From contig NZ_FXAK01000002.1 in NCBI RefSeq assembly GCF_900177515.1, positions 110,001-174,000 of the forward strand: a DNA stretch of 64,000 nt. Reading direction: 5' to 3'. The position numbers and the translations under genes are program-made. The stretch is from Azospirillum oryzae (lineage in GTDB: Bacteria > Pseudomonadota > Alphaproteobacteria > Azospirillales > Azospirillaceae). The notes under the pieces are model-generated. The model searched no databases. It saw only the letters and a program-made list of their open reading frames with translations, and had not been told where the DNA came from. Each line of letters begins with the position of its first letter. Position 1 is the first letter of the stretch. Shown here one piece after another: positions 1-9,945 of the stretch.

Positions 1-657
<657 letters not shown>

Positions 658-745
658 TCACCGGACGCCATGCACAGCGGTAAGCCGCTTCATGGACGAT
701 CTGAAGACGCATCCCGTCACTTAAAACTCGATTTTATCGCGATCA

Positions 746-786
746 GCGAAAAGGCCGCCTCCCTCACGGGAAGGCGGCCTTTTCGC
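746..786. terminator. Bidirectional rho-independent terminator after 23S rRNA
   Basis: A perfect 15-bp inverted repeat (746-760 with 772-786) encloses an 11-base loop, and a run of four A/T lies inside each arm end. It ends the rRNA transcript on the plus strand and faces the stop of the minus-strand gene at 808, so it can serve both. The 658-745 spacer before it shows no 5S rRNA or tRNA. Confidence 0.85.
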
Positions 787-807
787 GTCTGGAGTTTCGG
801 CTTTCGC

Positions 808-1914
808 CTACTCTCCCAAGCTCCTGAAGCCCATGTCGCTGTCGGCGACGGTGACGAACCAGTTCTTAGGATCGCCGACCGTGCCGGCAAGTTCCGGCTG
901 GTCGAGCGCCGGCCGCACCATCATGCGGGTGGGCGTGCGCAGGCCGTTCTTCAGACACAGGAAGCCCATCATCGACAGCGGCCGCGCCGCCTGGGCGTTC
1001 AGCGTCCGGCACATCAGCGCGACCATGCCCTGCCGGCGCGCCAACTCGGTCATCAGCGAGAAGGCCGCCACCAGCCAGCCCGGCCGGGCCAGATAATCGC
1101 AGACCACGCCGACCGGCTCGCCCTTCCAGTAATCGACCCGCAGCACGACATAGGCCAGCACGGTCTCGCCCCGCATCACATAGAATCGGCGGAAGCGCTC
1201 GGCCTGCGGCGTGAGGTCGAATCGCCAGTTCAGGAAGGCCCAGTCGCGTCGGGCGATCACCGGATGCTGCGCCGAGGCCGCTTCCCACAGGTCGTCGACG
1301 CGATAGTCGAAGCGGTCGATCTCCACCAGCTTCGCGCCGAGCAGCTTGGCCGACAGTCCATAGCCCATGGAGGCGGTGGCCAGCGCCGGCTTGCCCACCC
1401 TGGCGACCAGCTTGGCCAAACCGCCGCCATAGGGACTAACGCGCAGGCAGCGCAGCGGATCGATCACCCGCAGATAGGTCGGCACATTGCCCAGATCGAG
1501 CCAGCCGGCGCGCTTGTACGACTTGTAGGCGGCCTCCGTCATCGACAGCGACACGGCGAGGTCGCTGGCCGCGGAGTGGGTCTCCGACAGGGCGGGCCCG
1601 ACGCCGCGCAGGCGCCATTCCGGGGCGACCATCAGGTCGATCGCCCAGGAAGCCCGCCGGTTGCGTTCGCCCACCTTCAGGGCGAAGGGGATGCCGCCCT
1701 GTTGGCCGACCACCGCGCCATTGCGCTTGCACAGCCAGAGTTGCGGCCCCTCATGCTCCCGCTCCGGCGGTTCTTCGAACAGCCAGTGGAAATGGTCGGG
1801 ACAGAGCTGGATCGCCTCGGCACCGAAATGCGCGCGCTGGAAGCTATCCAGTGCGGCATGGTCGCCCGGTTCATACCGGGCGACGCCACGTTGCTTCCAG
1901 TCGATGACGCTCAT
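808..1914 (-). CDS. GNAT-type acetyltransferase, EPS locus
   Basis: A 368-residue cytosolic protein resembling two-lobed GNAT acyltransferases of polysaccharide loci. The N-terminal half holds an acetyl-CoA-binding-like segment (LMVAPEWRLRGVGPAL, about residues 93-108, the RxxGxG/A loop), followed by a region with the FLNWRF signature often seen in this group. The C-terminal half looks like a second GNAT lobe and ends in the FVTVADSD sequence typical of these proteins. Its start overlaps the stop of the NAD-synthetase-like gene by 4 bases (ATGA), indicating translational coupling as the last gene of a minus-strand operon. The likely role is N- or O-acylation of a sugar or amino substituent; the substrate is unknown. 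A FemAB-like aminoacyl transfer is an alternative. Confidence 0.75.
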   Translation of the reverse strand: MSVIDWKQRGVARYEPGDHAALDSFQRAHFGAEAIQLCPDHFHWLFEEPPEREHEGPQLWLCKRNGAVVGQQGGIPFALKVGERNRRASWAIDLMVAPEWRLRGVGPALSETHSAASDLAVSLSMTEAAYKSYKRAGWLDLGNVPTYLRVIDPLRCLRVSPYGGGLAKLVARVGKPALATASMGYGLSAKLLGAKLVEIDRFDYRVDDLWEAASAQHPVIARRDWAFLNWRFDLTPQAERFRRFYVMRGETVLAYVVLRVDYWKGEPVGVVCDYLARPGWLVAAFSLMTELARRQGMVALMCRTLNAQAARPLSMMGFLCLKNGLRTPTRMMVRPALDQPELAGTVGDPKNWFVTVADSDMGFRSLGE

Positions 1915-2915
1915 GCCTCATCCCCGACGGACACCGGCTGCACCAGATGGGCATTGCGCAGGATGCGGGCCGACGTGCGACGCTTGGCGATGATGTCCTT
2001 GTAGACGCGGTGAACCTGCGGAACGGTCAGGTTCAGCGCAGCCGCGGCTTCCTCCTCGCTGGCGCCGCGACCATAGGCGCAGAGCGCCAGGTCCAGCTTG
2101 TCGTAGGGCAGGGCGTAATAGAACTCCTCCTGCGACTGCGGCAGGGTATAGGTGTCGGTGCTGGGCGACTGCGCCTGGATTTCCGCCGGCAGGCCGAGAT
2201 AGGCCGCCATCTGGTAAACCTGCGACTTGTAGAGATGGGCGATCGGCTTCAGGTCGGCCAAACCGTCGCCGCCGCGCACGAAGAAGCCCAACTCGTACTC
2301 CAGCCGGTTCGGCGTGCCGAGCACTGCGTAGTTCAGGCGATCGGCGTGGGTGTATTCGACCGTCTTGCGGATGCGCTGCTTCAGGTTGGTGGCGGCGACC
2401 ACGTCGAGATAGACGTCCACCGGCATGCGGCTAGTCTGGCGCTCGCCCTCCGGCGACTCGACGGTCAGGGTGAAGTAGTTGACTCGGTCGGCGTCCAGCA
2501 GGTTGCCGGCCAGACCGATCTTCTGCTTCCAGCCCGGACCGAATTCCGGGAACAGCCGGCGGATGGCATTGTCGCGCCGCTCGTAGCAGCCGAGCGCCTC
2601 CAGCGGGCCGGTGATGTTTTCCATCGCCGGGGTGACGCCGAGATGCTCGCAGAGCAGGGTGCCGAGGCGGGTGCTCTTCGGCGAATTCTCCTTTTCCGGC
2701 ATCAGGATGCACTGCACGCGCTCCGGCCCCAGGGCGCGGACGGCCAGCGTGGCGCAGACCGAACTGTCGATGCCGCCGGACACGCCGAGCACGATGCCCT
2801 GGCGGCGCAGATCATGGGCGACGATGCGTTGGATGGCGGCTTCGATTTCGCGCGCCGCGGACGCGCAATCCAGATCGAGGGCCTTGGAGTCGAACGAGGA
2901 CAGGGCGTTCAGCAT
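1911..2915 (-). CDS. nadE: NAD(+) synthase family amidating enzyme
   Basis: An ATP-dependent, ammonia-using NAD synthetase fold of about 334 residues. The PP-loop SGGIDSS (residues 46-52) binds ATP pyrophosphate; the LGTPNRLEYELG block and the GDGLADLKPIAHLYK segment match NadE substrate-binding regions. There is no nitrilase-type glutaminase domain, so it would use free ammonia or ammonia from a partner. The start at 2915 has GGGAAC just upstream; an in-frame ATG at 2945 is possible but poorly preceded. It lies between an asparagine-synthase-like gene and an acetyltransferase, so it may be recruited to amidate a carboxylate in the polysaccharide pathway rather than make NAD. Housekeeping NadE cannot be excluded. 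Confidence 0.8.
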   Translation of the reverse strand: MLNALSSFDSKALDLDCASAAREIEAAIQRIVAHDLRRQGIVLGVSGGIDSSVCATLAVRALGPERVQCILMPEKENSPKSTRLGTLLCEHLGVTPAMENITGPLEALGCYERRDNAIRRLFPEFGPGWKQKIGLAGNLLDADRVNYFTLTVESPEGERQTSRMPVDVYLDVVAATNLKQRIRKTVEYTHADRLNYAVLGTPNRLEYELGFFVRGGDGLADLKPIAHLYKSQVYQMAAYLGLPAEIQAQSPSTDTYTLPQSQEEFYYALPYDKLDLALCAYGRGASEEEAAAALNLTVPQVHRVYKDIIAKRRTSARILRNAHLVQPVSVGDEA

Positions 2916-2969
2916 GGTCACGGTTCCCGATGGGGGTTGATGCATCGTCGGTCAAAAGGGGACGCGGCG

Positions 2970-5021
2970 TCAGGCCGCGGTAGGCTGGGCAATGGGCTGG
3001 GGCGTGCCGGTCCGGGCTTCGCCAGTCCGGTCCTCCAGCACATGTATTTCGGCGCGGTCCAAAGCATCGCGCTGGTCGCGGATTCGCTGGGGCAACTCGT
3101 CGTGCACGTAATGGGCGAGAATCTGCAGGGTCAGCGTGCCGACCAGGGCCATCTCCTCGCGCTCGCCGGCCATGCGGCCGTTCTGGCGGTGGGCCTTGTC
3201 GGCCAGCGCCGAGACGGCGTCGGTGTCGGTCAGGCCGTAGCGGGCGAGCGCCTCCGGCGACAGCAGGTCGCGGACATAGTCCGGGGCTCCGTCGCCGAAC
3301 AGCGCGGTGGTCATCGGCGCGCGATAGGGCCGCTTCGGCCGCTGGAAGATCTCGGCCGGCAGGTGGCGGGCGGCGAGCCGGCGCAGTGCAAGCTTGTCGC
3401 GCAGCCCCAGCATCTTCACCCGATCCGGCAGGGCGGCGCACAGGTCGTCGACCGCCGGGTCGAGGAAGGGATAGCGGACCTCGATGCTGTTGGCCATGGC
3501 GACGCGGTCGCCCTGGGCCGACAGCAGATAGGGGGTCATGAAGGTTGCGATCTCCGCCCATTGGCTGCGCGCCAGCGGCGACCAGCGCGACCAGCCGTCC
3601 GGCAGATGGGCCGCCACATGCGCCTCGAAGGCGGAATCGTCGGCGGTGGCCTGGACATCGGCCGACAGCAGGCGCTGCGACCATCCGGTGTTCCGCCAGC
3701 GGGTGCGGTGGGCGTAAAAGGTCTCGTCGGTGTCCATCATCCCGCGCCTGAAGAAGGCCTGCCACAACGGGCTGTCCTTCTGGCCGTTGACGGCGGCGAA
3801 GGGATGGACGCGGCCCAGCAGCTTCGGCCGCGCCTTGCTGTCGGGCTGGCGCGCCCAGAAGCGGCGGACCTTGTCCTCCTTGAAGATGTCGTAGCCGGCC
3901 AGCCACTCGTCGGCACCTTCACCGGACAGCACCACGCGGATGCCGCTCTCGCGCACCAGACGCGACAGCAGGAACAGCGGAGCCGGAGCGGTGCGGACCA
4001 GCGGCGCCTCGCCGTGGCGGATGACGTCGGGCAACGCGGACTGGATGTCCTGCGGGCTGCAGAGGATGTCGTGATGGTCGGTCCCGACATGGCCGGCGAC
4101 CAGCCGCTGCTGCGGAGTCTCGTCGAAGCCGGCGTCGGTGAAGCGGACGCCGAAGCTGTGCATGTGGGTGGTGTCGAGCTTGCGGGCCAGTGCCGCGATC
4201 ACCGAGCTGTCGAGCCCGCCGCTGATATAGACGCCGACCGGCACGTCGGCGCGCAGCCGCAGGCGGATGGCGTCGAGCAGCTTCTCCTCCAGCCGGTCGG
4301 CCGCCTCGTCCAGCGACAGGTTGGCCAGCGACGGGTCGGTGACGAAATCCGGCTGCCAATAGCGGTCGACATGCAGCGCCAGTGTCGAGTCCACGCGGAT
4401 GGCGGTGGCCGCAGGCACACTCTCCACCCCGGCAAAGACGCTGCCGTGCGGCGCGGTGCTCCAATGGGTGAAGACCTGGGCGAGGCGGGCCGGGTCGAAG
4501 GCCGGCGTTACGCGACCGCCGCCGAACAGAGCCTTGGCCTCCGAGGCGAAGACCAGATGGTCGCCGCGGCGGGCATAGAACAGCGGCAGGATGCCGAGCC
4601 GGTCGCGGACCAGCCACAGCTCGCGCCGGGTGGTGTCCCACAGGCAGATGGCGAACTGGCCGTTCAGCTTGGCCCAGGTGGCGGGGCCGTATTCCTCGAA
4701 GGCGTGGACGATCACCTCGGTGTCGGTCTGGGTGTAGAAGCGGTGGCCGCGCGCCTCCAACTCCCGCCGCAGTTCGACATGGTTGAAGATCTCGCCGTTG
4801 AAGCTGATCCAGAGGGTGCGGTCCTCGTTATGGATCGGCTGGAAGCCGCCGGCCAGACCGACGATGCTGAGCCGCGCATGGGCAAGCCCGATCCGGTCGT
4901 CACAGTAGAAGCCGTAGCCGTCCGGGCCGCGGTGGCCCAGCATGGCGATCATGCGCTTCAACTCGTCCAGACCGGCCGGTTCGGCACGCGATCCTGCGAG
5001 AACTCCGGCGACACCACACAT
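2970..5021 (-). CDS. asnB: Asparagine synthase (glutamine-hydrolysing) family amidotransferase
   Basis: A 683-residue two-domain amidotransferase. Cys2 is the N-terminal glutaminase nucleophile (MCGVAG), followed by the RGPDGYG and FNGEIFN glutamine-binding blocks (near 31-37 and 74-80). The synthetase domain has the PP-loop SGGLDSS at 267-273 and the SGEGADEWLAGY block further on. Asparagine synthases of about 600-650 residues with this order are common in surface polysaccharide and exosortase-linked clusters, where they amidate a non-aspartate carboxylate. Here it sits in one operon with an AMP-ligase, an acyl carrier protein and a NadE paralogue, which favours a modification role over asparagine supply. 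The substrate is not deducible. Confidence 0.9.
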   Translation of the reverse strand: MCGVAGVLAGSRAEPAGLDELKRMIAMLGHRGPDGYGFYCDDRIGLAHARLSIVGLAGGFQPIHNEDRTLWISFNGEIFNHVELRRELEARGHRFYTQTDTEVIVHAFEEYGPATWAKLNGQFAICLWDTTRRELWLVRDRLGILPLFYARRGDHLVFASEAKALFGGGRVTPAFDPARLAQVFTHWSTAPHGSVFAGVESVPAATAIRVDSTLALHVDRYWQPDFVTDPSLANLSLDEAADRLEEKLLDAIRLRLRADVPVGVYISGGLDSSVIAALARKLDTTHMHSFGVRFTDAGFDETPQQRLVAGHVGTDHHDILCSPQDIQSALPDVIRHGEAPLVRTAPAPLFLLSRLVRESGIRVVLSGEGADEWLAGYDIFKEDKVRRFWARQPDSKARPKLLGRVHPFAAVNGQKDSPLWQAFFRRGMMDTDETFYAHRTRWRNTGWSQRLLSADVQATADDSAFEAHVAAHLPDGWSRWSPLARSQWAEIATFMTPYLLSAQGDRVAMANSIEVRYPFLDPAVDDLCAALPDRVKMLGLRDKLALRRLAARHLPAEIFQRPKRPYRAPMTTALFGDGAPDYVRDLLSPEALARYGLTDTDAVSALADKAHRQNGRMAGEREEMALVGTLTLQILAHYVHDELPQRIRDQRDALDRAEIHVLEDRTGEARTGTPQPIAQPTAA

Positions 5022-5090
5022 GAGCGTGCTCTCTGTCCTGGGGTGGGTGTTGTTCTTGGTGTTCGAGGGTGGGAAGGCTTTGCCCTCTCC

Positions 5091-6680
5091 CTATCCCTCT
5101 GCCGCTGCGCGGGAGAGGGGACTGGTGCCGGTGTGGGACTGCACCTCCTCCACCAGCTCCGCCCGCCGGATCTTGCCGGAGTCGGTCTTCGGCAGGCTGT
5201 CGCGGAACTCGATGAATTTCGGCACGAGGTGGCTCTCCAGCCGGCCACGGCAATGCTGCCGGATGGCCGCCTCGGAAATGGCGGCGCCGTCGCGGGGGAC
5301 GAGGAAGGCCTTGACCGCAAGACCGTCGGCATCGTCGGGAACGCCGATGACACAGGCCTCGAGCACGCCCTCCAACTCGTACAGCGCGTTCTCGACCTCC
5401 TTGGGGCTGACCTTCTCGCCGCGGCACTTGAACACGTCGTCCTTGCGGCTGACGAAGTAGAGGTGCCCCTCGGCGTCCTGGGTGAACAGGTCGCCGGTGA
5501 ACAGCAGGGTCTCGCCCTGGGGGCCGCGGCGCAGGCGGCGGGCAGTCTCCTCCGGCCGGTTCCAATAGCCGCGCATCACGTTGGCGCCGCGCACCACCAG
5601 CTCGCCCACCTGACCGGGAGGAAGGCGGTTGCCGTCCTCGTCGGCGACGAACGCCTCGCAATTGGGGATGGCGCGTCCTACCGAGGCCGGCTTGACGTCC
5701 AGATCGGCGGGGTCGAGCGTGCTGATGCGTGTGCAGCACTCGGTCATGCCGTACATGGAATGGAAGACGGCCTGCGGGAAGCGCTCGCGCAGCCGGCGGA
5801 GATGGGCGGACGGCAGCGGGGCGGCGGCATTGGTCAGGTAGCGCAGGCTGCCGAGATCGGCGGTCTTCGCCGCCTCCAGCCCCAGAAGGGTGGAGAAGAC
5901 GGTCGGGACGCCGGGCAGGCCGGTGACCCGATGCTGCACCATCCGCTTCAGCGTCTCCATCGGGAAGGCGAAGGAGCGCTCCAGCACCAGGGTGAAGCCG
6001 ACGCGGGCGCCGGTCAGCACCTGCGACAGGCCGTAACCGAAGGTCAGCGGCAGCACGCACATCACCACGTCGTCGGGGGTGTTCCCCAGATATGTGGAGA
6101 TCGACCAGCTGGTGTTGACGTAGTTGCCGTGGGTCAGCATCACGCCCTTCGGCCGGCCGGTGGTGCCGGAGGTGTACATGATCGCCGCCAGATCCTGGTC
6201 GATCAGACCGGGATCGGCCGGCCGGCGATGAGGAGCGGTCAGTGCGTCGGCGTAAAGCAGACCGGATGCGCCGGCCGGCAGCCCGGCGCCGACCCACAAC
6301 ACCGCCGGCGGCGTTTCCACCGCCTCCAGTGCCGGCAGGACCTGCCGGGCCAAGGCCGCCGGCGCGATCAGGACCCGGACGCCGGCATCGGCCAGCAGGT
6401 AGGTCAGCTTGTCGGACTTGGTCGAGGGGTTGACGGGCACGAACACGCCGCCGGCCTTCAGCGTGCCGAACAGGCCGGCGACATATTCGATCGAGTTCTC
6501 CAGCATCACCGCCACGCGGTCGCCGCGGGCCACCCCGGCCGACTGGAGCGCGCAGGCGACGGCGTCGCTCTCGCGGTCCAGTTCGGCGAAGCTGCGGCGG
6601 GCATCCCCGGCGATCAGCGCGGTGCGGGAGGGATCCCGACCGGCCGTCTCGCTGAGGAACTGGTGAACCAGATGGGCCAT
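5091..6680 (-). CDS. AMP-forming acyl-CoA/acyl-ACP ligase
   Basis: A 529-residue ANL-superfamily adenylating enzyme. The P-loop YTSGTTGRPKG is at 169-179; a YGMTEC adenine-binding motif lies near 315-320; FTGDLF, SRKDDVFKCRGEKVSP (the hinge) and the catalytic lysine in TDSGKIRR near the C-terminus are all present, so it looks active. The gene is followed by the asparagine synthase gene and preceded by an acyl carrier protein gene 68 bases upstream, so the likely role is to load a carboxylic acid onto that carrier. Homologues in exosortase-associated EPS loci are called acyl-CoA ligases, but no exosortase is seen here. Confidence 0.9.
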   Translation of the reverse strand: MAHLVHQFLSETAGRDPSRTALIAGDARRSFAELDRESDAVACALQSAGVARGDRVAVMLENSIEYVAGLFGTLKAGGVFVPVNPSTKSDKLTYLLADAGVRVLIAPAALARQVLPALEAVETPPAVLWVGAGLPAGASGLLYADALTAPHRRPADPGLIDQDLAAIMYTSGTTGRPKGVMLTHGNYVNTSWSISTYLGNTPDDVVMCVLPLTFGYGLSQVLTGARVGFTLVLERSFAFPMETLKRMVQHRVTGLPGVPTVFSTLLGLEAAKTADLGSLRYLTNAAAPLPSAHLRRLRERFPQAVFHSMYGMTECCTRISTLDPADLDVKPASVGRAIPNCEAFVADEDGNRLPPGQVGELVVRGANVMRGYWNRPEETARRLRRGPQGETLLFTGDLFTQDAEGHLYFVSRKDDVFKCRGEKVSPKEVENALYELEGVLEACVIGVPDDADGLAVKAFLVPRDGAAISEAAIRQHCRGRLESHLVPKFIEFRDSLPKTDSGKIRRAELVEEVQSHTGTSPLSRAAAEG

Positions 6681-6748
6681 GGAACCGTCCTTCTTGCCGT
6701 CGCTCTTCCGCTGGGCCTGTCCGTTGGCGCCCGCCGCTCGACCTTCGT

Positions 6749-7042
6749 TCAGGCGGCGTTGCGGAGTTCCTGCTTGCGGTCGACGAAGCTGGCGATGCGG
6801 TCCACCGATTCCAGGTTGTCGGCGATCATGTCGTCATCGTCGACGGCGATGCCGAAGCGCTCTTCCAGGAAGGCGACGACGTGCATGATGCCGGTGCTGT
6901 CGATGATCCCCGACTCCAGCAGGGATTCGCTGTTGTCGAAGCCGGAGTCCTTGCCGAGCAGGAAATTCTCCACGATGAAGGCGCGGATTTCCGGCAGGGC
7001 GGGAGCGGTCAGGGTCGTGTCGGTCAGGGTGGCGGTCCGCAT
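6749..7042 (-). CDS. Acyl carrier protein
   Basis: A 97-residue carrier protein. The phosphopantetheine attachment serine is Ser49 in GIIDSTGIM, and the helix that follows (VVAFLEERFGIAVDDDD) is acidic as expected. It is somewhat longer than AcpP, with a 15-20 residue N-terminal extension. As the first gene of the minus-strand run to 808, it probably carries the acyl or aminoacyl group activated by the adjacent AMP-ligase. The start ATG has AGGAG-type purines upstream (CAGGAG at about 7051-7056 on the minus strand). Confidence 0.88.
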   Translation of the reverse strand: MRTATLTDTTLTAPALPEIRAFIVENFLLGKDSGFDNSESLLESGIIDSTGIMHVVAFLEERFGIAVDDDDMIADNLESVDRIASFVDRKQELRNAA

Positions 7043-7387
7043 GTCTCTGAAAACTCCTGCTGGGTTCGGTCGACTTGGGTTGGGTCGAAACGATGTCTAA
7101 CGAGGTCTGTCGAAATGGGTTCGGTATGGTCGGTGCCGGGTGGCTCGCGGGGGTTACGTCGGGGGCTGGGGGGTGTGGGTCCGGCCGTCCCCTTTCATCT
7201 GTCCCGCGGTGGATCGGCTCCTTGTTTTCGCATCCGCGTGATATGCAATTTTATTGTGATGATTGCGGCGGTTTGCGAGGGATCAAAGGATAGGAGTGGA
7301 TTGAAGTCTGTGGTTAGCCACTCTGTTGTCCGGTAATAGGGCTTGTCGCTTGCCGCTTGACCTTCGGCTTGGCGCGATCGGTGCCGG
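7043..7387. other. Intergenic region upstream of the ACP operon
   Basis: No gene is seen in these 345 bases. It is the leader of the minus-strand ACP-to-acetyltransferase run and lies after the stop of the deacetylase gene. An AT-rich patch at about 7241-7260 could hold a minus-strand promoter, but no convincing -35/-10 pair was identified. Confidence 0.4.
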
Positions 7388-8320
7388 TCATACGCCTGCG
7401 GATTTGGGCTTTGCCATGGACCCTGCCCATTCGGGCATGGCCTCTCCGGCCGGGCTGCCGGCGGTGGCGGCCTTGCGCTTGCGCAGCCAGGCCGGAATGC
7501 CGGTCAGCTGGACGCTGAGCCAGTCCACCGTCGCGTCGTCGGACACGGGGAAGGCCTTCAGGCGCAGCGGGTCGGTGGAGGCGTCGTTCCAGCCGGGATC
7601 GATGGTTCGGGCGGTGCGGTATCCGGCACGCCGGATCTCCTCCACCTCGCGGTCGCTGAAGTCGCCGTTGGGGAAGGCGAAATGGCGGCAGGGCCGGCCC
7701 AGCGCCTCCTCCAGCTCGGCGCGGCACAGCGCGATCTCGTCGGCGCAGCGGCCGTCGTCGCATTGCAGCAGGATCGGGTGGGTGCGGGTATGGGCGCCGT
7801 AGTCGGCGACATCGGTCATCCGCGCGATCTCGTCCCAGGTCATCGCCTGACGGTCGGCGCCGTCGCTGTCCGGATCGTCGCCGGCTTCGGCCAGCAGGCG
7901 GCGGCGTTCGGGATCGGGCACCCGCTTCAGCCGCTCCACGCCGATGTCGTCGGCGGCGGCGGTCTTCCACCAATAGGGGCGGGCGGTGCCGACGATCTGG
8001 CTGCAGAGATAGATCGTCGGCCGCAAATCGAACTCGCGGAACACGGGCGCCAGCGCCGTGTTGTTCCGATGCCCGTCGTCGAAGGTGATGACCAGCGGAT
8101 AGGCCGGCAGCTTGTCCCAGCGGCCGGTCTCCATCGCGGCGGCGACGGCGTCCAGCGTGGTGAAGCCGTAGTGCTTGGCGTACCAGCGCAGATGCTCGCG
8201 CAGCACCTCAGGGGCCGGGTCGTGGTAGACCACGATGGTCACGGCGTGCCGCGCCTTCAGGAACCGCTGCATCGCGCCGAATCCCGACCAGCGCACCAGA
8301 TTGGCGATGGCGTTTTTCAT
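7388..8320 (-). CDS. Polysaccharide deacetylase (NodB homology)
   Basis: A 310-residue carbohydrate esterase family 4 type enzyme. The catalytic/metal motif TFDDG is at 79-83 and the second metal ligand pair is HTRTH (His177, His181), so the zinc site is intact. The start at 8320 is chosen because GGAGG lies about 8 bases upstream; frames extending to 8554 would run into the neighbouring glycosyltransferase gene. No signal peptide is visible, so it should act in the cytoplasm, for example removing N-acetyl groups from a sugar or lipid-linked intermediate, unless export is unconventional. It is the last gene after two minus-strand glycosyltransferase genes. Confidence 0.88.
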   Translation of the reverse strand: MKNAIANLVRWSGFGAMQRFLKARHAVTIVVYHDPAPEVLREHLRWYAKHYGFTTLDAVAAAMETGRWDKLPAYPLVITFDDGHRNNTALAPVFREFDLRPTIYLCSQIVGTARPYWWKTAAADDIGVERLKRVPDPERRRLLAEAGDDPDSDGADRQAMTWDEIARMTDVADYGAHTRTHPILLQCDDGRCADEIALCRAELEEALGRPCRHFAFPNGDFSDREVEEIRRAGYRTARTIDPGWNDASTDPLRLKAFPVSDDATVDWLSVQLTGIPAWLRKRKAATAGSPAGEAMPEWAGSMAKPKSAGV

Positions 8321-8400
8321 GGTGCCCCCCTCCTTCATGTCGATGCTTCCGGCTCCGGCCGCGTACGGCCTTGGCCGGAAGCGGCCTGCCGCTCTCCGCG

Positions 8401-9567
8401 TCAGCCGGTCGTGCTTTTCGTATGGCCTGCCGGTCCGGAGGCCGGCACCGGGCCGGCGGGAACGGCGGGCGTCGTAAGGCTGCCGCGGGCATTGCGGCGG
8501 TAGATCTCCAGCAGACGCTCGCGGAAGACGGCGACGTCGAACTGGCGCTCCCACCGCGCGCGGGCGCCGGCGCTCAGATTGCGGCGCAGGTTGCGGTCGT
8601 CGATCACCCGTGCCAGCGCGTCGGCCAGCGCGGCAACGTCGCCCGGCGGCACCAGCAGCCCGGTCTCGCCGTCGGCGATGGCGTCCGGTACGCTGCCGAC
8701 GGGCGTCGCGACGATGGTCAGCCCCTCCGCCATCGCTTCCAGCACCGACATCGGCAGGCCTTCGAACATCGAGGGCTGGACCAGCACATGGGCGTTGGCC
8801 AGCTCGCGCCGGCAGCCGGCCTGATCGAGCCAGCCGGTGAAGCGCACGCGCTCGGCGATCCCAAGCTCGGCGGCAAGGCCGCGGTAGGTCTCCAGATCGC
8901 CGTCACCGGCGATGGTGACCTCCCAGTTGCGGTCGCGGCAGGCGGAAGAGGCCAGCGCATTCAGCAGGACGTCGATGCCCTTCAGCTTGATCAGCCGGCC
9001 GAGGAACAGCAGACGCACCGGACCGGAGAAACCCTCCTCCGCGTCGTCGCGCACCGGCGGGGATGCCGGGCCGGGCACGGCATTGTGCAGCAGGGTGGTG
9101 CGCTGCCGCATCTCCGGCCCGAAGGCCTCCGCCACCCAGTCGCGCCAGAATTCGCCCAGCACGACGATCTCGCTGGTCATCGCCATCATGCGGCGGATCG
9201 CCCAGCGCATCAGCGGGCTGCTGTCCTTGAAGTGCTTCGGGAAACGTCCGCCATGCAGATGCAGGACGACCGGCACGCCGAAGCTGCGGGCCATGGCGAT
9301 CAGGATGCCCTTGCGCAGGACACTGCCATATTCCGCCATATGGATGTGGACGAGGTCGGCCTTGCCGGCGGCGAAGCAGCCGGCTAGACGGGCGGTCGCC
9401 CGTGCGAAATAGAGCGGCATCAGGTGGAATTTGCCGGGACCGTAGCTGTCGACCACCTCGAACTTCACGTCCGGGCAGTTCTGCCGCAGATCCGTCGTGA
9501 AGTTGTCGACCACACGTCCCATTCCGCCTTTCTCCTGCGTGCCGCCGGGGGAGACGATATAGATCAT
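8401..9567 (-). CDS. Glycosyltransferase family 4
   Basis: A 388-residue GT-B retaining glycosyltransferase. The N-terminal acceptor lobe has a glycine-rich GGMGRVV loop (14-20), and the donor lobe carries LLFLGRLIKLKGID (187-200) and the EX7E motif FEGLPMSVLE (Glu269 and Glu277). It is a paralogue of the next gene upstream at 9946-11148, sharing the same N-terminal lobe features such as VHIHMAEY against VHINVSER. The product adds a sugar to the EPS repeat on the cytoplasmic membrane face; donor and linkage cannot be told. Confidence 0.9.
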   Translation of the reverse strand: MIYIVSPGGTQEKGGMGRVVDNFTTDLRQNCPDVKFEVVDSYGPGKFHLMPLYFARATARLAGCFAAGKADLVHIHMAEYGSVLRKGILIAMARSFGVPVVLHLHGGRFPKHFKDSSPLMRWAIRRMMAMTSEIVVLGEFWRDWVAEAFGPEMRQRTTLLHNAVPGPASPPVRDDAEEGFSGPVRLLFLGRLIKLKGIDVLLNALASSACRDRNWEVTIAGDGDLETYRGLAAELGIAERVRFTGWLDQAGCRRELANAHVLVQPSMFEGLPMSVLEAMAEGLTIVATPVGSVPDAIADGETGLLVPPGDVAALADALARVIDDRNLRRNLSAGARARWERQFDVAVFRERLLEIYRRNARGSLTTPAVPAGPVPASGPAGHTKSTTG

Positions 9568-9945
9568 GTCCGCTCCTGATCCTTTCCCGGCCCGCCGTTC
9601 CTGCGTTGCGCCCCGGCTTTTACCGTGTGACGACCGTCCTGCGACGGCTGCGGCGGGCTTGTTATGTTTTTGGCCTCGGTCCCAGATCGGCTTGCTTTTC
9701 AGGCCGTGCCGGGAGGTGCGTGGTGGTGCGGCCGGTCGGCTGCCGCCGGTTGGGACATGCCGCGGCCGCAGGCCGGGCGACGTCCGCGTGCAAGTTTACG
9801 CGATACGTCACCCGCACGCTGTGGAGCGACCGAACGGGTTGGCTTGCCGGTATGGTTACCCAACCTGTGCATGTGCATCTTCCTTCCGGTCATACTCACC
9901 CTGATTGTTTTCCAGCCCGATCATCGAGGCCGCCATGACTTTGGA
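9568..9945. other. Intergenic region between two glycosyltransferase genes
   Basis: These 378 bases contain no supported gene; the open frames in it are short and of poor quality. It separates two minus-strand glycosyltransferase genes and probably contains the promoter of the 9567-7388 pair. Nothing specific was recognised. Confidence 0.4.

Noticed and set aside
658..745. Spacer tested as a 5S rRNA or tRNA gene
   Set aside because: It is only 88 bases and has no 5S consensus core or tRNA T-loop; none was seen elsewhere in the intergenic regions either.
1947..7100. A 1717-codon open frame on the plus strand antisense to nadE, asnB and the AMP-ligase gene
   Set aside because: It lies opposite well-recognised genes, has low-complexity composition rich in Arg/Gly/Gln, and no domain; it is a by-product of high GC and biased third positions.
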